Translations under genes and position numbers: made by a program
Origin: Verpa conica
Taxonomy: Eukaryota > Ascomycota > Pezizomycetes > Pezizales > Morchellaceae
Assembly: GCA_033030425.1 (NCBI GenBank)
Contig: JAUFSD010000018.1
Span: 434,001 to 498,000 of the forward strand
Reading direction: 5' to 3'
Length of the DNA: 64,000 bases
Notes under the pieces: model-generated
Database searches by the model: none
The model's input: only the letters and a program-made list of their open reading frames with translations
What the model was told of the DNA's origin: nothing
Part shown: positions 24,919 through 36,026 of the stretch, one piece after another
Position numbering within the stretch: position 1 is the stretch's first letter
Layout of the letters: each line of letters begins with the position of its first letter

Positions 24919-27746
24919 GTAAAAGGTATTTAAGCTACTATCTTAGATACCCAGTGTACAAGGTATTAAATTTAATTCCTCAATAGCTTCTATTATCATC
25001 TACCATCAGATACCAGCTCGCCAGCCGAGCCACCTTCGTTACCTGAAAAAATGTAATCCGAAAGAAACTTATACTACAGCAGCCCAAGATTATAAATCAA
25101 TCCTTTTCACATTCTTAACTACAACAATTTTCAACCTTGTAAATTTCTTTTGTTATTATCATAGCATGAGTATACAGCCATGAAGTAATATCTTAGCCCT
25201 CTGAGCCCATTTATCACGATAAATTAATCAATCAGTGAAGGGAGGAGCTTGTTAGAGAAATTAATCTTTTATGATTAAGGTATTTTATTATTTACCCCTT
25301 GTTCACACGGCAGAAAGTATATCTAGTACCTTTTCCCGGAATTTTCACAAAACCCCTTTTAGATATGGTTACCTAGCATGTATATTTTTGCGCAGGTGAG
25401 CATGATGGACGGTTTGGCGCACAAACGCAGAGACTATGACATATGGCAGCTACTTATTGCTTACAACAAATTATAGAGAAGAGGGAACTACATATTGAGT
25501 TCTTTGTACCCATTAAGAAAAAAGTTGCATCAAAACGTCTCTCCATTTTCTATGTACTAAGTTGCCCTACCTACATTAAAGAGTAACTGAGGGCTTCTAG
25601 TAGGTACGAGATCCTATATAACTCAAATCGCAACGAAATTGATAATTCTGAACCTTGATATTGTAGTCAAGTGATACCTATAAAAAAATCTCTAAAACAA
25701 TAGTGAAAAATAGGAGGAAATTGATAAAGAGCAAAATGTTTGAGCTGGACTTACACAGCACGAAAAAATCGAGCACCATATTAAAGCACCTATATGGGGC
25801 TATATCTACCAATAGCAAACTTATTTACAGTCGAGACTAGCATTTTGCAACTGGCAGGCAGATATATTGGTAATGATTTCTAAATCGTTGGTAGTTTTTT
25901 ATAAGTAGTGTATGATTTCTGAGCCATTGTGCGTTCATAATTATATATATAGTAGTCTCTATATATGAAGTGTACATTGGGTTCACTTTATTAGATCTTC
26001 TTTTGGGGAGGATTATTCATTTTCTCACAAACATCACGTACTGATAACATATCAAGGCTTGTAACTATCAATTTTATTGAAATTTAGGCCAGATAGGCCT
26101 CCGTAAAGGGATAAGAAATTGATAAAAAGTATGGCACTTGATTGAATTTCATCTTTCAGCCTTCAAGCAGACGGACTATGAAAACCATCGAAGATAGTAT
26201 ACAAGAGGTTGTGTAAAGAGGTTAACAAGGCGCTTCCGCAGTACATAGACCCTATTGTAGCTATACAACGATTAGAAACAAAGGAACCCACCCTAGCCGA
26301 GACAAGCCAAGCCAAGCCGAACAAACTTTATCTAAGAACCAGCAGAAAACTATAAGTCCAACACGAAATAATAACTTGTAGTAAAAAACCTTCGTCATAG
26401 CAGTATTATACTCCCAATTTCATACATGCGCAGGTCTTGGAAACAAGTGGCTAACTATTTATATACTAAAGACGAATCATTAAAGTATAGCAGACCTCCA
26501 TTGTAAGAGTATGTACCTATTGTAATAATAACAACAGCTATATCAGAATATAAAAATTCTGTGCCCATGATTGGTTATGGTATTATACGCATGAACTATA
26601 AGATTTAGAGGCTTATAAGAATATAAAATCTTAGTCCCGAGTGTATACATATAGCAGAAGCTTACTATGAGAGAGGACCAGCAGTGCGCTAATACAATCT
26701 TGCGAGCGATAGCCAAGTTGTAGCTACGGTGCGCTCTTCCCACTTAGGTGCTCGTGGTCGGAAATGATCTTGTCCTTAATCCAGGCCGCTTAATTCCGTT
26801 GAGGGGGTGACGAGTTCAGTTACAGAAGTGTATTAGCTATGCGTGTTGAGCAGCTCCAGTAGCCATAGAGGGGATAAGAACTTAGAGTTATGGCGAGGAC
26901 TAAAGTTAGTACCATGAGAAACAAGAACATCTAATAATGATAGTTAAGAGTTTCAATATAAACATCCCAAAGTATAAGGCTACATAGACCAGAACCCAGT
27001 CGTCTATTTGTAACCGCCCGCCAGGTACTGATAAAGTTGGTGTGGGATATCAGCCATTCAGTTTTCCTGCGAGTATCCATAAGTCCTGGTAAGCCCATTC
27101 ACCTACTTTTAGTTACAATAACTAGAGAGGTTGGGGCAGCTACCTCTCCAGACTAGAACACAAAACTTTTTAGGCATATGTTTTCTACTCCAGCTGCTCC
27201 CTTAGGGGTTTTAGTGTCCCAGGGACTTGTGGGTGCTACCACTTCTAGATTACTTTACACTAGCCTAAGTGCCTTTGAGCATCAGAAATCCCCCCAAGCT
27301 ACCGGAAACCCAAAGTCCCGAGAAGTCCCAGGGTACCCGGGCGTCCCCCGCAGGTTCCAAAACTGTCTGAAATGTTACTACTGCAGATACTACGGCATAC
27401 AGTGAGCTACACCTACGGGTATATGCTACATCGGCGAGTACGAGAGGCGACTATGAATATGAGCTGAGGCGTTGCGTATCCTCAGGCGCCCGGTCTCTGG
27501 CCCCATTGGCTACAGTAGATGCAATAACAGCTTTGTTCAGGCAGTGGTTGCCTAAACCACACGTGACATAAGGCAAAGCAACCATAATAAGGCTTCCTAC
27601 TCTACAGCTATCGTCAGGATAAGGCCCGCAGCAAAAACATATCCATTCGCCCAAGGTAAAAACTACCAATACACCAAACCCCTCCATTCATCCCGTATCC
27701 ACATCTACGCATCTCCTCTAGATCCTGCCGGCCAGAACTTATCGCC
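24919..27746. other. gene-poor AT-rich region downstream of the NLR
   Basis: About 2.8 kb strongly enriched in A/T with stops in all frames. No transposase, reverse transcriptase, tRNA or terminal repeat could be recognised. It may be decayed mobile DNA, possibly altered by repeat-induced mutation, but this is inference from composition alone. Confidence 0.45.
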
Positions 27747-28259
27747 ATGTCTGCTTCAAATGAAGAACCGGAGTTCCCCGACCTTGCACCGATCGGTCTT
27801 GCGTTTGCCCAGGCGATTACCTATATCAACTATAAAAAATATCCCAACCTTGATGCTGATGCTCGGAGGTGGCTCATCGATGCGGGGACGAAAACCATGA
27901 ACGAACTCAAGAGAGAACTCCAAACGCTCCATAAAAACAAAGACGACCGCACTAAACTCCCGCCATGGGCATTAGACTCCCAAAAAAAGTTGGAGATTTG
28001 GGCCGGCATAGTTCCACACGCACTGCTGTCTTACCGCAAGCAATTTGTCGATTCCCTACAAAAGCTCCTCGAGGCTTGCAGACTTAATGTTACATATTAT
28101 GATTACGATGGACGTACTGATATCAGTCTTTATATCACGTTCCCTGAGGCTGGACTAAGAAAGGATAGTGGTACCGACACGGCCAAGGAATTTGCTTTCG
28201 ATGAGGATTTCCAGAAAAAGTTCTTTGGTGCGATGAAAAATATTAAGATCGAAGATTGA
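27747..28259 (+). CDS. orphan 170-residue protein
   Basis: A single open frame with a good start context (gccATGtc) encodes 170 residues. The composition looks like a real soluble protein: charged helices (NELKRELQTLHKNKDD, QKKLEIWAG), a central ALLSYRKQFVDSLQKLL helix, and a C-terminal part with YYDYDGRTDISLYITFPEAG that could form beta strands. There is no signal peptide or membrane segment and no motif I recognise. It sits alone between the NLR and the GPI-protein pair in a gene-poor stretch, so it may be lineage-specific. Further exons upstream cannot be excluded. Confidence 0.55.
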   Translation: MSASNEEPEFPDLAPIGLAFAQAITYINYKKYPNLDADARRWLIDAGTKTMNELKRELQTLHKNKDDRTKLPPWALDSQKKLEIWAGIVPHALLSYRKQFVDSLQKLLEACRLNVTYYDYDGRTDISLYITFPEAGLRKDSGTDTAKEFAFDEDFQKKFFGAMKNIKIED

Positions 28260-28857
28260 GTAGAGGGGCGCACATTTTTATAGGAGCTTTTACTAGTTAG
28301 AAATGTTTTTCTCTGACTTTTATTTACACTACTGTACCACTCGATTTAAGTTTTCTGTCTCTAGAGTTTGTTTTAACAACTTTCTACTAGTAATTAACAA
28401 AGTGCTAGTAATCTTTTCTTCCCCCTTTACTATTCTCAATAGGGCCTAGCCCCGAGAGTTTATTAGCTGGGTGGTTCGAATTGATTGCTTTCCTTGGAAA
28501 TGCTATCAGACACCTCTTCTATACAATAGACTAGACTTGAATCCAAAACCCATTAATCACCTCCATTGAAAGGTGAGTTATCCAAATCGCTAGCTCGTCA
28601 CCAGAAAAGCAATTCATCCTAAGGTTCTGGATGAGATGCTTTGCTGTGGGGTACTATAGATATCTTTTTATTAACCTTGGAGTTTTCCCTTTCGTTCTTT
28701 TATATCTCCCTTGTGTATTCCAATAAAATTAATACAAGATATTAACTGAGCTTCACAAAAAAAAACTTCTCCCCAAGTCACAACCACCAAGCCTCTCCCC
28801 ATACACCAATACCGATAACCAAGTCCCGCCCTAATAACTCCCATCTATAGGACCCCA
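28260..28857. other. spacer between convergent genes
   Basis: About 600 bp of AT-rich 3' sequence between the orphan gene and the convergent secreted-protein gene. Nothing recognisable was seen. Confidence 0.4.
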
Positions 28858-29621
28858 TTACAATGCAAAAACCCATCCAGCCACAAAGACAAACCCCTCA
28901 ACCCACCTAGGCACAACCCCGATAGCAGCACCTGCCGTCGATATAGACTGCGAAAACGTCCCCGCGGACTCGCTAGTAGAGACTATGACGACAGACCGAG
29001 TAGTTTCTGCATCCTGAGATGCCGTCCGCGAAGATCCCGACCGTGAAGTAGTCCCCGAGGCAGATGTAGTGGCGGACGCGGAAGTCGTCCCCGAGGCGGA
29101 AGTGGTATTAGATGCAGATGTCGTTGCTGAGTTTGATGTTGTCGCTGAGGCGGATGTTGTCATTGAGGCGGATGTTGTTGCAGTCCTAGTTGTGAGGGAT
29201 TCCGATTGGAATGGATTTGTGTAGTATGTTGTTCCTGTTGCACCGGGTAGCGGAGGTGGAGTGTTGGTGCAAGTTTTGGTGTCGATGGAGATTGAGTACT
29301 GGCTTGCGCATTCGGGGGTGTAGCAGCTGTGAGGTGTCAGTAGATATAAAAATTCTGATATTGAAATCGAAGCTATCCGTAAACGGATCTTATAAGTATA
29401 CTATCATAGCCCACAGAAAATATATTAACATGGATAATTACGGACAGTTCAACAATGTCGCGCCACATTTGCGAGCACGACTGAAGCACTTGCTCATTGC
29501 CGAGAAGAACACACTGTGCACACGTCCCGAACCCCGTATCTCTGCGTGATGTTGATGTTGATTGCGCATACACGACACATGTTGCAGTGAATAAGGGAAG
29601 TAGTCCGTATATGTTCCTCAT
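28858..29621 (-). CDS. secreted Ser/Thr-rich, probably GPI-anchored cell-surface protein (copy 1)
   Basis: Two exons on the minus strand, 29446-29621 and 28858-29326, with an intron of about 119 bp; the donor (gtccgt) is weak. The N-terminus is a clear signal peptide ending near CVVYAQS. A short Cys-containing domain follows (CAQC, LQSCSQMWRDIVELC, YTPECASQY, DTKTC), then a Thr/Ser/Ala tract built from TTSAS-type repeats that would be heavily O-glycosylated. The C-terminus is hydrophobic (VEGFVFVAGWVFAL), as needed for GPI attachment. The layout matches the gene at 33022-33996: same signal peptide, C-x2-C, CSQxW, intron position and C-terminal hydrophobic tail. The pair therefore look like paralogs. 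Expected location is the plasma membrane or cell wall; biochemical role unknown. Confidence 0.75.
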
Positions 29622-32600
29622 GGTGATAGTGGTGCTGTTTAAACAGTCGTTGCGTTTCGTTTAACGGAAGATCTACAACGAGGATGAGCTCACATATTTG
29701 AGCAGTTGTGGAGAATTATAAATAGCCTATAACTAAGCACAGAGCGTCGCGGGTCATATTCAGAGACACATTAAAATTATACCACGTGAGTATCCCGCGC
29801 CCGATTCATGAAGAAGCGGGTACATGCTATCCTTTCCTTCAGGATCTCTACTATTCCGTTAGACTTAACCATGGAGCTTGCCGAGACGCAATGCTAGCAG
29901 GAGATTGAGCGTGTACCTAGATAAAACAAACGGCTGCAGCCGCTATAGGACGGACGGCTTGATGGGTGTCAAAATATCGTGAAACAGTCAAAGGAAGTTA
30001 TAAACGGATGCGGGTAGAGCATATTTCCCCTTTTGGAAGGTAGCTAGTTTTCTTAGTAGAAAAACATTGCCAAGCATTCTTATTCCACCTGGTTGTCTCT
30101 ACTAAGTTCCTTGGGAAAACCTCCCCAATAATTCTCTTTCTTTTCACTGTATTAAACTTGGCCCGACTTTTACCCTGAGACTCGGATTTTACGCGGCCTG
30201 ACGTCTATACTCAGTGATATTTACAACTGCTTTCCCCTCAACTCCCAGTGCGCTCTTTTCTTTTTCTTTACCGAACCACTATAGGTTTCTTGCCACTGTT
30301 CAGTTTTCTCGCGGAAATCAGGCTTTCTTGGTTGCGTGTACGAAGGCTTGCATACGACGACTCTTGGTTGGTAGTACTGGGTAGTGTGCCTCATGAACGA
30401 ATACGCGGCCATGATCGACTCTCAACGCGCAAATAATTCACCTTAAATCGTTATTGGCTTCAGTAATATTGGAAATAGGTCCAGCTAGAGCATGAACATC
30501 GAGGATAGCCTTGTTACCCCGAGTCTCCTCTTTCTCGATCCTTGTTTAATGCTGCGTTGGCTTGAGGAGCGTAGGGGCAGTGGGCTCCGTCCCGCTGAAT
30601 TAGAGTAGTCTACCATGAGGATAGACTCATGTTGCAGTGCTGTGAGGTTGTGACATGGTCGTGACATGGATAACCCTAAACCTTAAACTCTAAACCCTAA
30701 ACCTACAAGGTCAAGGATAGAGAATAGATAAACTTTATGCATAAGAAAAACCCCGGGAAAATTCAAAAATAGTTATTCGCTAACGCAGACGGGGAGACGG
30801 GTTTGTGATGGATTGAATGAACTCTTCTATGAAGGATTGTTATTGGTTGCTAACCAGTTCTAGCGAAGATGGTAACGAGTGATATTTCGTGTAATTAGGG
30901 TGCTAGAAATACACAGGTGGATATCAGAATATAAACCATTCAGTATATTTGTGAGATAAACAGCATTATTGCCCAGCAGATAAAAACTACAAAATTCTTC
31001 TAGCTATTTACCTCAATTCATAGACCCAAATCTTGTCCTCGGGCAAGCAAAACCATGCAAGCTCAACCCGAAAAAACTACAAATATTATGAAAGCTCATG
31101 ACAACATGTTTAATCCCAAGGTATCTAAGCCTAAATACGAATGCGACCAAGCTCCCTTAACTTCCCTACGTATGTCTATAGTCTAAACGCCTACATTATA
31201 CGATTCTATGGCCAAGTATCTACACAACTCACCCACCCCTCGCTAGTCAATGAAATGCCCTGGTCCCCCCACACATTTGTAATTGGTTGAGATTGCGCCT
31301 GACTAGTTTTACTGTGGCTGGGCACACATGCCTTGAGTCACTGAATCTTACTCGCCAGCCCACCTCAGTACAGGCCTTTAAAACACTCCCAGGAAGCCAA
31401 GTCTGCATCCGAAAAACGTCAAAGCATTTCAATGCAACCCAGCTGCTGCACGATCAATGCACAAACGATCGTGTTCCTGCATCAAGGGAAATTATTTCTA
31501 TATATAGTTGCATCATCGCTCACAGAGAACACTTTGAAATTTCTGCTCCTCCACGAGACTTAAATCGAAACAACAACGGGAAACGATTAAAGGGTACTAG
31601 ATAAGGCCCAGAACCTCTCAATAATTTTCCAAAAGGCTCTTTTAAAGCAATCATCAGCTTATGTCTATAGCCAGCCTCGTAATACCTCCAAGAAGGTCAT
31701 CACCGATCACGCAATCACATCATACCACCCGAAAACGAAACCCAGACCCATTATTCTCGTATAAGACTACCAAGAATCTAGGTATAGAAGTAAAAGACTT
31801 TACCCACCAAGTATATTAACAGTCAAATATCATTATAAACTCTAGACTGAAGAACCCAGGCCAATTTCACGAGAAATGGTGGGTTTTCACTGTTGTTACA
31901 CACCCTGATTGGCCAAAAAAAAAAACCAATTCCCCCCTCTGGCTAAAAACTAAACAGCCAAGTCTGAACTCTTCACTCGTATACTGTATTTACGGTACTA
32001 CACACTCTACTTTGACCCGGTAGTGCACAGTATTTTTTTTTTACCTTCCCGCGCTGCCACTTCCCATCGCCACCCGACGTTACATCTCCTTCCCCCCGTC
32101 ACGAGTCACTGTCTTGATTTCCTGGGTCACATCCTCATCGTCTGATCCACTGATCGCTGATCCCACCTCGACTCCCGGCCCAGCCACCCATGCAAAGTTG
32201 ATCCTTCCGAACGACGACCACAGTCACACAAAATCACTCGCACCCACCCCCTCCCTTTCCCCGGCCCGCATTGATGACGATAGGCCCGGTACCAAGTACC
32301 AAGCCAATGACCATTTAGTCGCCCCAGCCTCTCTGGTCAAAGTGCAAGACAACGCTAAGTATACGCATGTCGCACGGATAAACGGAACAAGGATTATCCT
32401 AAGCGAGAAGGCGTAAGTTTCTAATCGCAAGTAGCAAGGTAAGGGCAAAAACAAGCAATAAGGTCAAGCAATGACCATTCTAGACCGGGATTCCGGATCT
32501 CGGCCTATGACGAGGTTCTCCCAAATCAGTACTTTCTAACATGGCAAATACCCTAGTTATGATCGAAACTTTCGTCATTTCTTGAGTGGGAGAAAGAAAT

Positions 32601-33021
32601 CGAAGAGGATCATTTAGAGGTCGACAACTATTCTTTTCTTCGGGAATCGCCTGCATCAAGTAAGACAGTACCAGCCAGTATCCACCATTGGCCAATTATA
32701 AAGTGCGAAGTGCTACACGTGGCTTGCATATGCCTAAAACCCTCTTACTTTGTAGACATCTTGGCTGTTGGGTTTCAGAACGAGCGGGCCGACTTCAAAA
32801 GTAGTAATATTATTCAAATGGTGGAAATTACGCGGCAGTAATACTTTCACAACAAGACATGTCAAGATGCGGAGTTCTTTGTTTTTTTCTTCATTAATTT
32901 GTATTCTCGAGGTTACATTACTGATACCGGATATTCGCTCATGATTAAGACAGAAACAAAGGAGACATTAACTACATTTCTTTTCGCACCAATTGTTCAA
33001 CCCAACCCAACCATCACAACT
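29622..33021. other. 3.4-kb gene-free region
   Basis: No convincing gene. An open stretch at 32114-32416 has a decent composition and is followed by a gtaagt word, but it contains no ATG. A telomere-like tract lies at 30671-30703. The part around 31960-32110 is CT-rich and promoter-like, although no coding region begins after it. Confidence 0.45.
30671..30703. repeat. degenerate telomere-like tract (CCCTAAA-type)
   Basis: Irregular tandem copies of a 6-8 base word read taaccctaaacct, taaactc and taaaccctaaacct. The closest canonical units are CCCTAA/CCCTAAA on the + strand (TTTAGGG on the other). The tract spans only about 33 bp and is not at a contig end, so it is interstitial. It may be a scar of end joining or a chance microsatellite. 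Confidence 0.5.
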
Positions 33022-33996
33022 TTACAAGAGGAAAAACCCAATGATAGCAAGAACACCAGAAAGAGCAGAACCAGAGACAGCGAGACCGGCAGCACCACCT
33101 GCGGCCTCGGCAGTAGCAGAAGGGGTAGCACTCGCAGTAGTAGTGGTAGTGGTGCGGCGGGAAGAGGTAGTGCTCGCTGATGAAGAGCTTGCTGTTGAAG
33201 TCACAGTTGTAGAACTTCCATCAGATCCAGTAGTGGTGAAGACAGTGGTGCTTGGCTGAGGAGCAGTAGTAGTGATAGTCAAGAGGCCACTTCCAGAACT
33301 TGTTGTGAACTCGTAAACCTGACCGGGAGTGACTGTAGTGAGGCCTGTAGCAGATGAAACCTCGCCGGAAACACTGCTGGCAGCTGATGAAAGGGCGCCA
33401 GATGCTGATGAAGCAGCACTAGAAAGGGCTTGAGATGCTGAGGCTGAGGCACTGGCAAGAGCACTAGAGATTGAAGCAGAGACGCTGTCGATGGCACTAG
33501 AGGCGGATGCAGAAGCACTGCTAATAGCACCAGAAGCGCTTGAACCAGCGGCAGAGGTAGCAGAAGCAGGAGGAGCAACACCAGTGAAGGTGGTGGTAGA
33601 GCCATCAGACGCAGTAGAGGTCACGGTAGTAACCGCGCCAGCAGCTGAGCTGGCTGCAGCCGCAGAGGACGCTGAAGCAGAGGCAGCTGAAGAGGCAGAG
33701 GATGCAGCAGCAGCAGAAGATTGATCAACTGCAGGTGGGCTACAACGAGCATATGGGCTGGCATATTGACGGTTGCAGGGAGCTACAGTGCAACTATAAT
33801 AATAGTTAATATAATAAACTTATGAGCAATTGAAAACGCTGAGAAGTACTTACGCTCCAATAGCACCATACCAGCTCTGAGAGCAAGGAGTAAGGACGGT
33901 ATCAAAAGCACTGATGTTGTCACATCCAGCACACTGGTCCTGAGCAAAAGCCCTAGAGGCAATTCCGACGGCAAGGAGGATGATTGAGTTCTTCAT
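33022..33996 (-). CDS. secreted Ser/Ala-rich, probably GPI-anchored cell-surface protein (copy 2)
   Basis: Two exons on the minus strand, 33854-33996 and 33022-33793, separated by a 60-bp intron with a perfect gtaagt donor and tatag acceptor. The signal peptide is MKNSIILLAVGIASRAFAQ. It is followed by a six-cysteine segment (CAGCDNI, LTPCSQSW, then ACTVAPCNRQYASPYARC after the splice). A long SSA/ASA-repeat region with a short TVTSTASDGSTTTFTG insert fills the middle. The end is a GPI-type hydrophobic tail (SGVLAIIGFFLL). It is about 304 residues long. Cysteine spacing and intron position match the gene at 28858-29621, with very different low-complexity tracts. Likely a cell-wall or plasma-membrane mannoprotein; function unknown. 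Confidence 0.82.
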
Positions 33997-36026
33997 TGTG
34001 AGATCGTTAAAATGTCGTGAATTCCTAAGGAATTGCGTAAAGAGGATGGATGGAGGAGTTGATGGAGCGAGTGGATGATTGAGCAGGCTGAGGAGGTGAC
34101 AAGAAGAGGGAGAGGGAGGTGGAGTTATATGGAGGTTGGCGGGCTGATCAGTGAGGTGCCAAGATATACTCAATAGTATGGGAATGATAGGTATGACGGA
34201 GAAGTAGTCCCTGTCGGTGTGCCTGTCCTTGCGCGGATGCTGTCCAGAGTGGAACAACAACACGGGAAGTTGGCTGGCCCAGAAAAAAAGTTGGGAACTG
34301 CCCCGACGTCCTGATAGGGAAGAGCGCAAACACGTAAGACCCCACAGCAGTTCAAAAAAGACGAAATCTTCGCAGAACAAGCAAAAAGGAAAACACGGAA
34401 CGGGTCAAGGTAAATTAGAGCTAACATACCCAAGACTAGCACCGTACCTCATCGGTGAATCAATCTTGGACGGCGGAGAAACCTGACGAACAGAAGTAAT
34501 TCACGTTAGCTGCGTCTGCCTCCGTAAATGTGCCTATGTTTGTTGTCAAACCCTCCTCCTCGTCTTGCCAAGTTGAACTTTGTAAAAAAAAAATAATAAT
34601 CCCATCTGTCCATAAGGATACCAGCCTTTCCCTTTCGCATTCACTTTCCTGCGGGAAAAAAAGCAACCCGCGGACATCGTTGGTTGGCTACCGGCGGATC
34701 GCATCGAGACTTGGAGTGGCGGTGGTGGACGTGTGTAGATTGTGCAGATGTCTCAACACTGCAACTACTCTACTTACGCAACACTAGTTGATCCTTACCA
34801 ATTTGGAGCTTTCGCTGCTCAAGCCACGCACTGCTTCAGGCTTATGCCTCAATCAGCTGTTTCTCCGGGTGAATGCCCCCGAAATTTGTACTGTAATTAG
34901 CGATTGGCGAGTTGCGGGGAAGAAATATTCAGCCTCCTGCTTAATTTTGGTTCGCTGAGAGGAAAACCCCGAGAGAACCAAGGTCTCAAGCGTCATAGGT
35001 GCTCGTTTACAGCAAGAAAGACAGCCCATGCAAGATTACAAGCATAGGAAATCGCCCAGTTGACATCAACTGACTGGGGACTTTGAATCGAGAGGCTAAT
35101 TGTGCAAAGATTCTAGCCGTTGAGAGTGCTCCCATCAGTAGAAGCACACCTACTGGTAGAGTGCTCTGATATCTACGTTATTTGGTCCGGTTATTGTTGT
35201 TGTTAATGTCCAGGAACACCGGCTCATTTGTGTAACGTTGTGCTGAATCATCGAATGCATAAACATGTGGGCGCTCTGTGGGTACCTGCTGCCTGCCGCA
35301 TGAATGAACGTCTATTGAACACCTCTAATAACACACCCTCTGTCTTTCACCCCTTACATTGTAGACAGTACCAAATCTCAGAACCTTTTGTCAAATTTCC
35401 CATCTCACGCGGTGGCGATCTCAGAACACCATTACCCCCCATAGCGAGCGCAATTACCTATGTGCTGGCGAAATAGGTAGGCAGCTGAATGGGGCCTCGC
35501 CCAAAGGCCCGGACTTTAAGGCCTAGGCACACCATTGGGCCATGCAGGGAGACACAAAAGCCACGTTTAATGCCAATCCACTACCATAATGCTAAGCCAC
35601 TTTTCGTAGAATCGCCACCTGCATAGCGTCAACCTGCCGTCACTCGTCACTTATCCTGATGATCGGCTGGATGGTAGAGTGGATCTTGTATCTTGTATGA
35701 TTACTCCAGACTCCCTAGGTCCCCTAGGATCACGTCTGGGTTTGTACGTCACTATTCCAGGTTTTCGTTGATTAAAAAGCTGATTCGTGTGGCCGGGCTC
35801 CTGGGGAAGCAAGAGTTCCCCCATCTATTACTACTTTCCCTGGGATTGACGACAAGATTCCCTCCCCCCGAAAGTAGAGATACCTAGATTAACAAGCATT
35901 ATGTTCATGACCGCCCAGTACTTACAGTACTGGTTGCTATATTGATACTCTTCCGTGTTGGATGAGAAGTGTGAGAGAACCTGCGGAAAAACAGAACCGA
36001 GACACTGGACTGGTATAATTGATCAT
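33997..36026. promoter_or_regulatory. divergent intergenic region, promoters of the GPI-protein gene and the DUF3292-like gene
   Basis: About 2 kb between divergently transcribed genes. The first 200 bp are purine-rich on the + strand, i.e. pyrimidine-rich for the minus-strand gene, as in a fungal leader. No additional gene, tRNA or repeat was recognised in the rest. Confidence 0.4.

Noticed and set aside
32114..32416. Open frame of 100 codons with Pro/Ser/Thr-rich start, followed by a gtaagt word
   Set aside because: It contains no ATG, its composition is low-complexity, and no downstream exon could be joined to it.
33491..33724. Long open frames antisense to the Ser/Ala-rich GPI-protein exon
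   Set aside because: They are shadows of the repetitive minus-strand coding sequence; that strand has the signal peptide, splice sites and GPI tail.
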